Source: Sulfuricystis multivorans (GTDB lineage Bacteria; Pseudomonadota; Gammaproteobacteria; Burkholderiales; Rhodocyclaceae). From it: a stretch of 64,000 bases of DNA. Of this stretch, positions 63,561-64,000 are shown in pieces; the first letter of the stretch is position 1; every line of letters starts with the position of its first letter. The notes under the pieces are model-generated. The model ran no database searches. It was given only the letters and a program-made list of their open reading frames with translations, and was not told the origin of the DNA. A program made the translations under genes and the position numbers. The stretch lies in contig NZ_AP018718.1 of the NCBI RefSeq assembly GCF_003966565.1, positions 186,001-250,000 of the forward strand, in the 5' to 3' direction.

Positions 63561-63599
63561 TCATCCTCCGCGGGTGACCATGTCCGTCATGCGCGTTAG
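63561..63599. repeat. 39-bp repeat, copy B
   Basis: This matches 26282-26320 at 33 of 39 positions. Here the repeat covers the start of the HIT-protein gene. The rest of the gap from 63370 contains a GC-rich imperfect palindrome (about 63508-63527) and nothing else I recognise. Confidence 0.55.
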
Positions 63600-64000
63600 C
63601 TGCGAGCTGTGCCAATTACCCGGCGGCGAGATTCTCTGGCGGGATGAGTTCTGCCGCGTCATCCGTGTCGGCGGTGCGGAGGGCGAGGCATTTCCCGGCT
63701 TCTGCCGCGTCGTCTGGCAGGCGCATGTCGTCGAGATGAGCGATCTGACAGCGGCTGAGCGAGGCCATCTACTCGCCGTGGTGTGTGGCGTCGAAATGGC
63801 CCTACGCGAGGTGCTGCGGCCTGACAAGATCAATCTCGCCAGCCTCGGCAACGTCGTGCCGCATCTGCACTGGCACGTCATCCCGCGTTGGCGCGACGAT
63901 AGCCATTTCCCGGCGCCGATCTGGGCAGCGGCTCGCCGCCCGATTCCCCGGCGGGCGCAACCTTCCACCGAGGCATTGCACGGTGCCCTGCTTCGGGCGC
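63580..64000 (+). CDS. HIT-family protein (partial)
   Basis: About 140 residues are seen before the right edge cuts the gene. The HIT triad motif HLHWHVIPR is present, and the N-terminal CELC (Cys8, Cys11 from the ATG at 63580) resembles the zinc site of some HIT hydrolases. HIT proteins hydrolyse nucleotide conjugates such as Ap4A or AMP-NH2. Reading continues open to position 64000. Confidence 0.85.
   Translation, partial: MSVMRVSCELCQLPGGEILWRDEFCRVIRVGGAEGEAFPGFCRVVWQAHVVEMSDLTAAERGHLLAVVCGVEMALREVLRPDKINLASLGNVVPHLHWHVIPRWRDDSHFPAPIWAAARRPIPRRAQPSTEALHGALLRA

Overview
The window is about 64 kb of GC-rich, densely coding DNA. Gene content and order suggest a betaproteobacterial chromosome in the Rhodocyclales or Nitrosomonadales area. 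The clues are the coaE-zapD-yacG-Nudix/ThiE-AAA cluster, a very long DUF3683-type FAD/Fe-S oxidoreductase, sigma-54/NtrC control of glnA and amt, and UbiH-type ubiquinone synthesis. This placement is inference; there is no rRNA gene in the window.

Positions 1-8947 hold a type III-B CRISPR effector operon on the minus strand, read from 8895 down to the left edge. The order is a free-standing HD protein, cmr1, cas10/cmr2 (HD and GGDD both intact), cmr3, a HEPN/nucleotidyltransferase toxin-antitoxin pair, cmr4, cmr5, and cmr6 cut by the window edge. Most genes overlap or nearly touch. The toxin-antitoxin pair sits inside the effector operon, and the gap before it is filled by a 57-bp repeat found again at 40.8 kb. 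No CRISPR array, cas1/cas2 or cyclic-oligoadenylate effector is visible here.

Positions 8971-21819 are housekeeping: a thioredoxin, gluQ, a phospholipase-D enzyme with an EEP phosphohydrolase, a thioesterase, nadA, a metal-efflux protein, glnA (two NtrC sites plus a sigma-54 promoter), ntrBC, birA and coaX.

Positions 21803-38332 look like one large accessory locus for exported and surface proteins. It contains two paralogous CsgG-like proteins and a third, larger CsgG-like/peptidoglycan-binding/DUF4384 lipoprotein. It also has two secreted caspase-fold proteases, a beta-barrel protein, an HELSH metalloprotease and an OmpA-family protein. Several small secreted proteins carry repeats built on an INAVAGxQTxVAVGxGN pattern. 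A Sel1 protein, a CHASE2 adenylate cyclase and a twin-CX3C protein close the locus. I read it as a curli-like (type VIII secretion-like) amyloid or fibre system without recognisable CsgA, CsgB, CsgE or CsgF. It is the best candidate here for an undescribed system.

Positions 38483-64000 are again mostly housekeeping: TrpB2, coaE, zapD, yacG, Nudix-ThiE, an AAA ATPase, mltA, a haem-type diguanylate cyclase, amt (second sigma-54/NtrC unit), dsbC, a UbiH-type hydroxylase, tRNA-Met, ilvA, the 1256-residue oxidoreductase, an old-yellow-enzyme homologue, a LysE exporter, yjbQ, an asparagine-synthase-like amidotransferase, miaB, an EamA transporter and a partial HIT protein.

Across the window there is also a dispersed 21-bp motif (12 copies, both strands, mostly inside genes), three small inverted-repeat elements of MITE type and REP-like palindromes inside cmr3 and cmr1.
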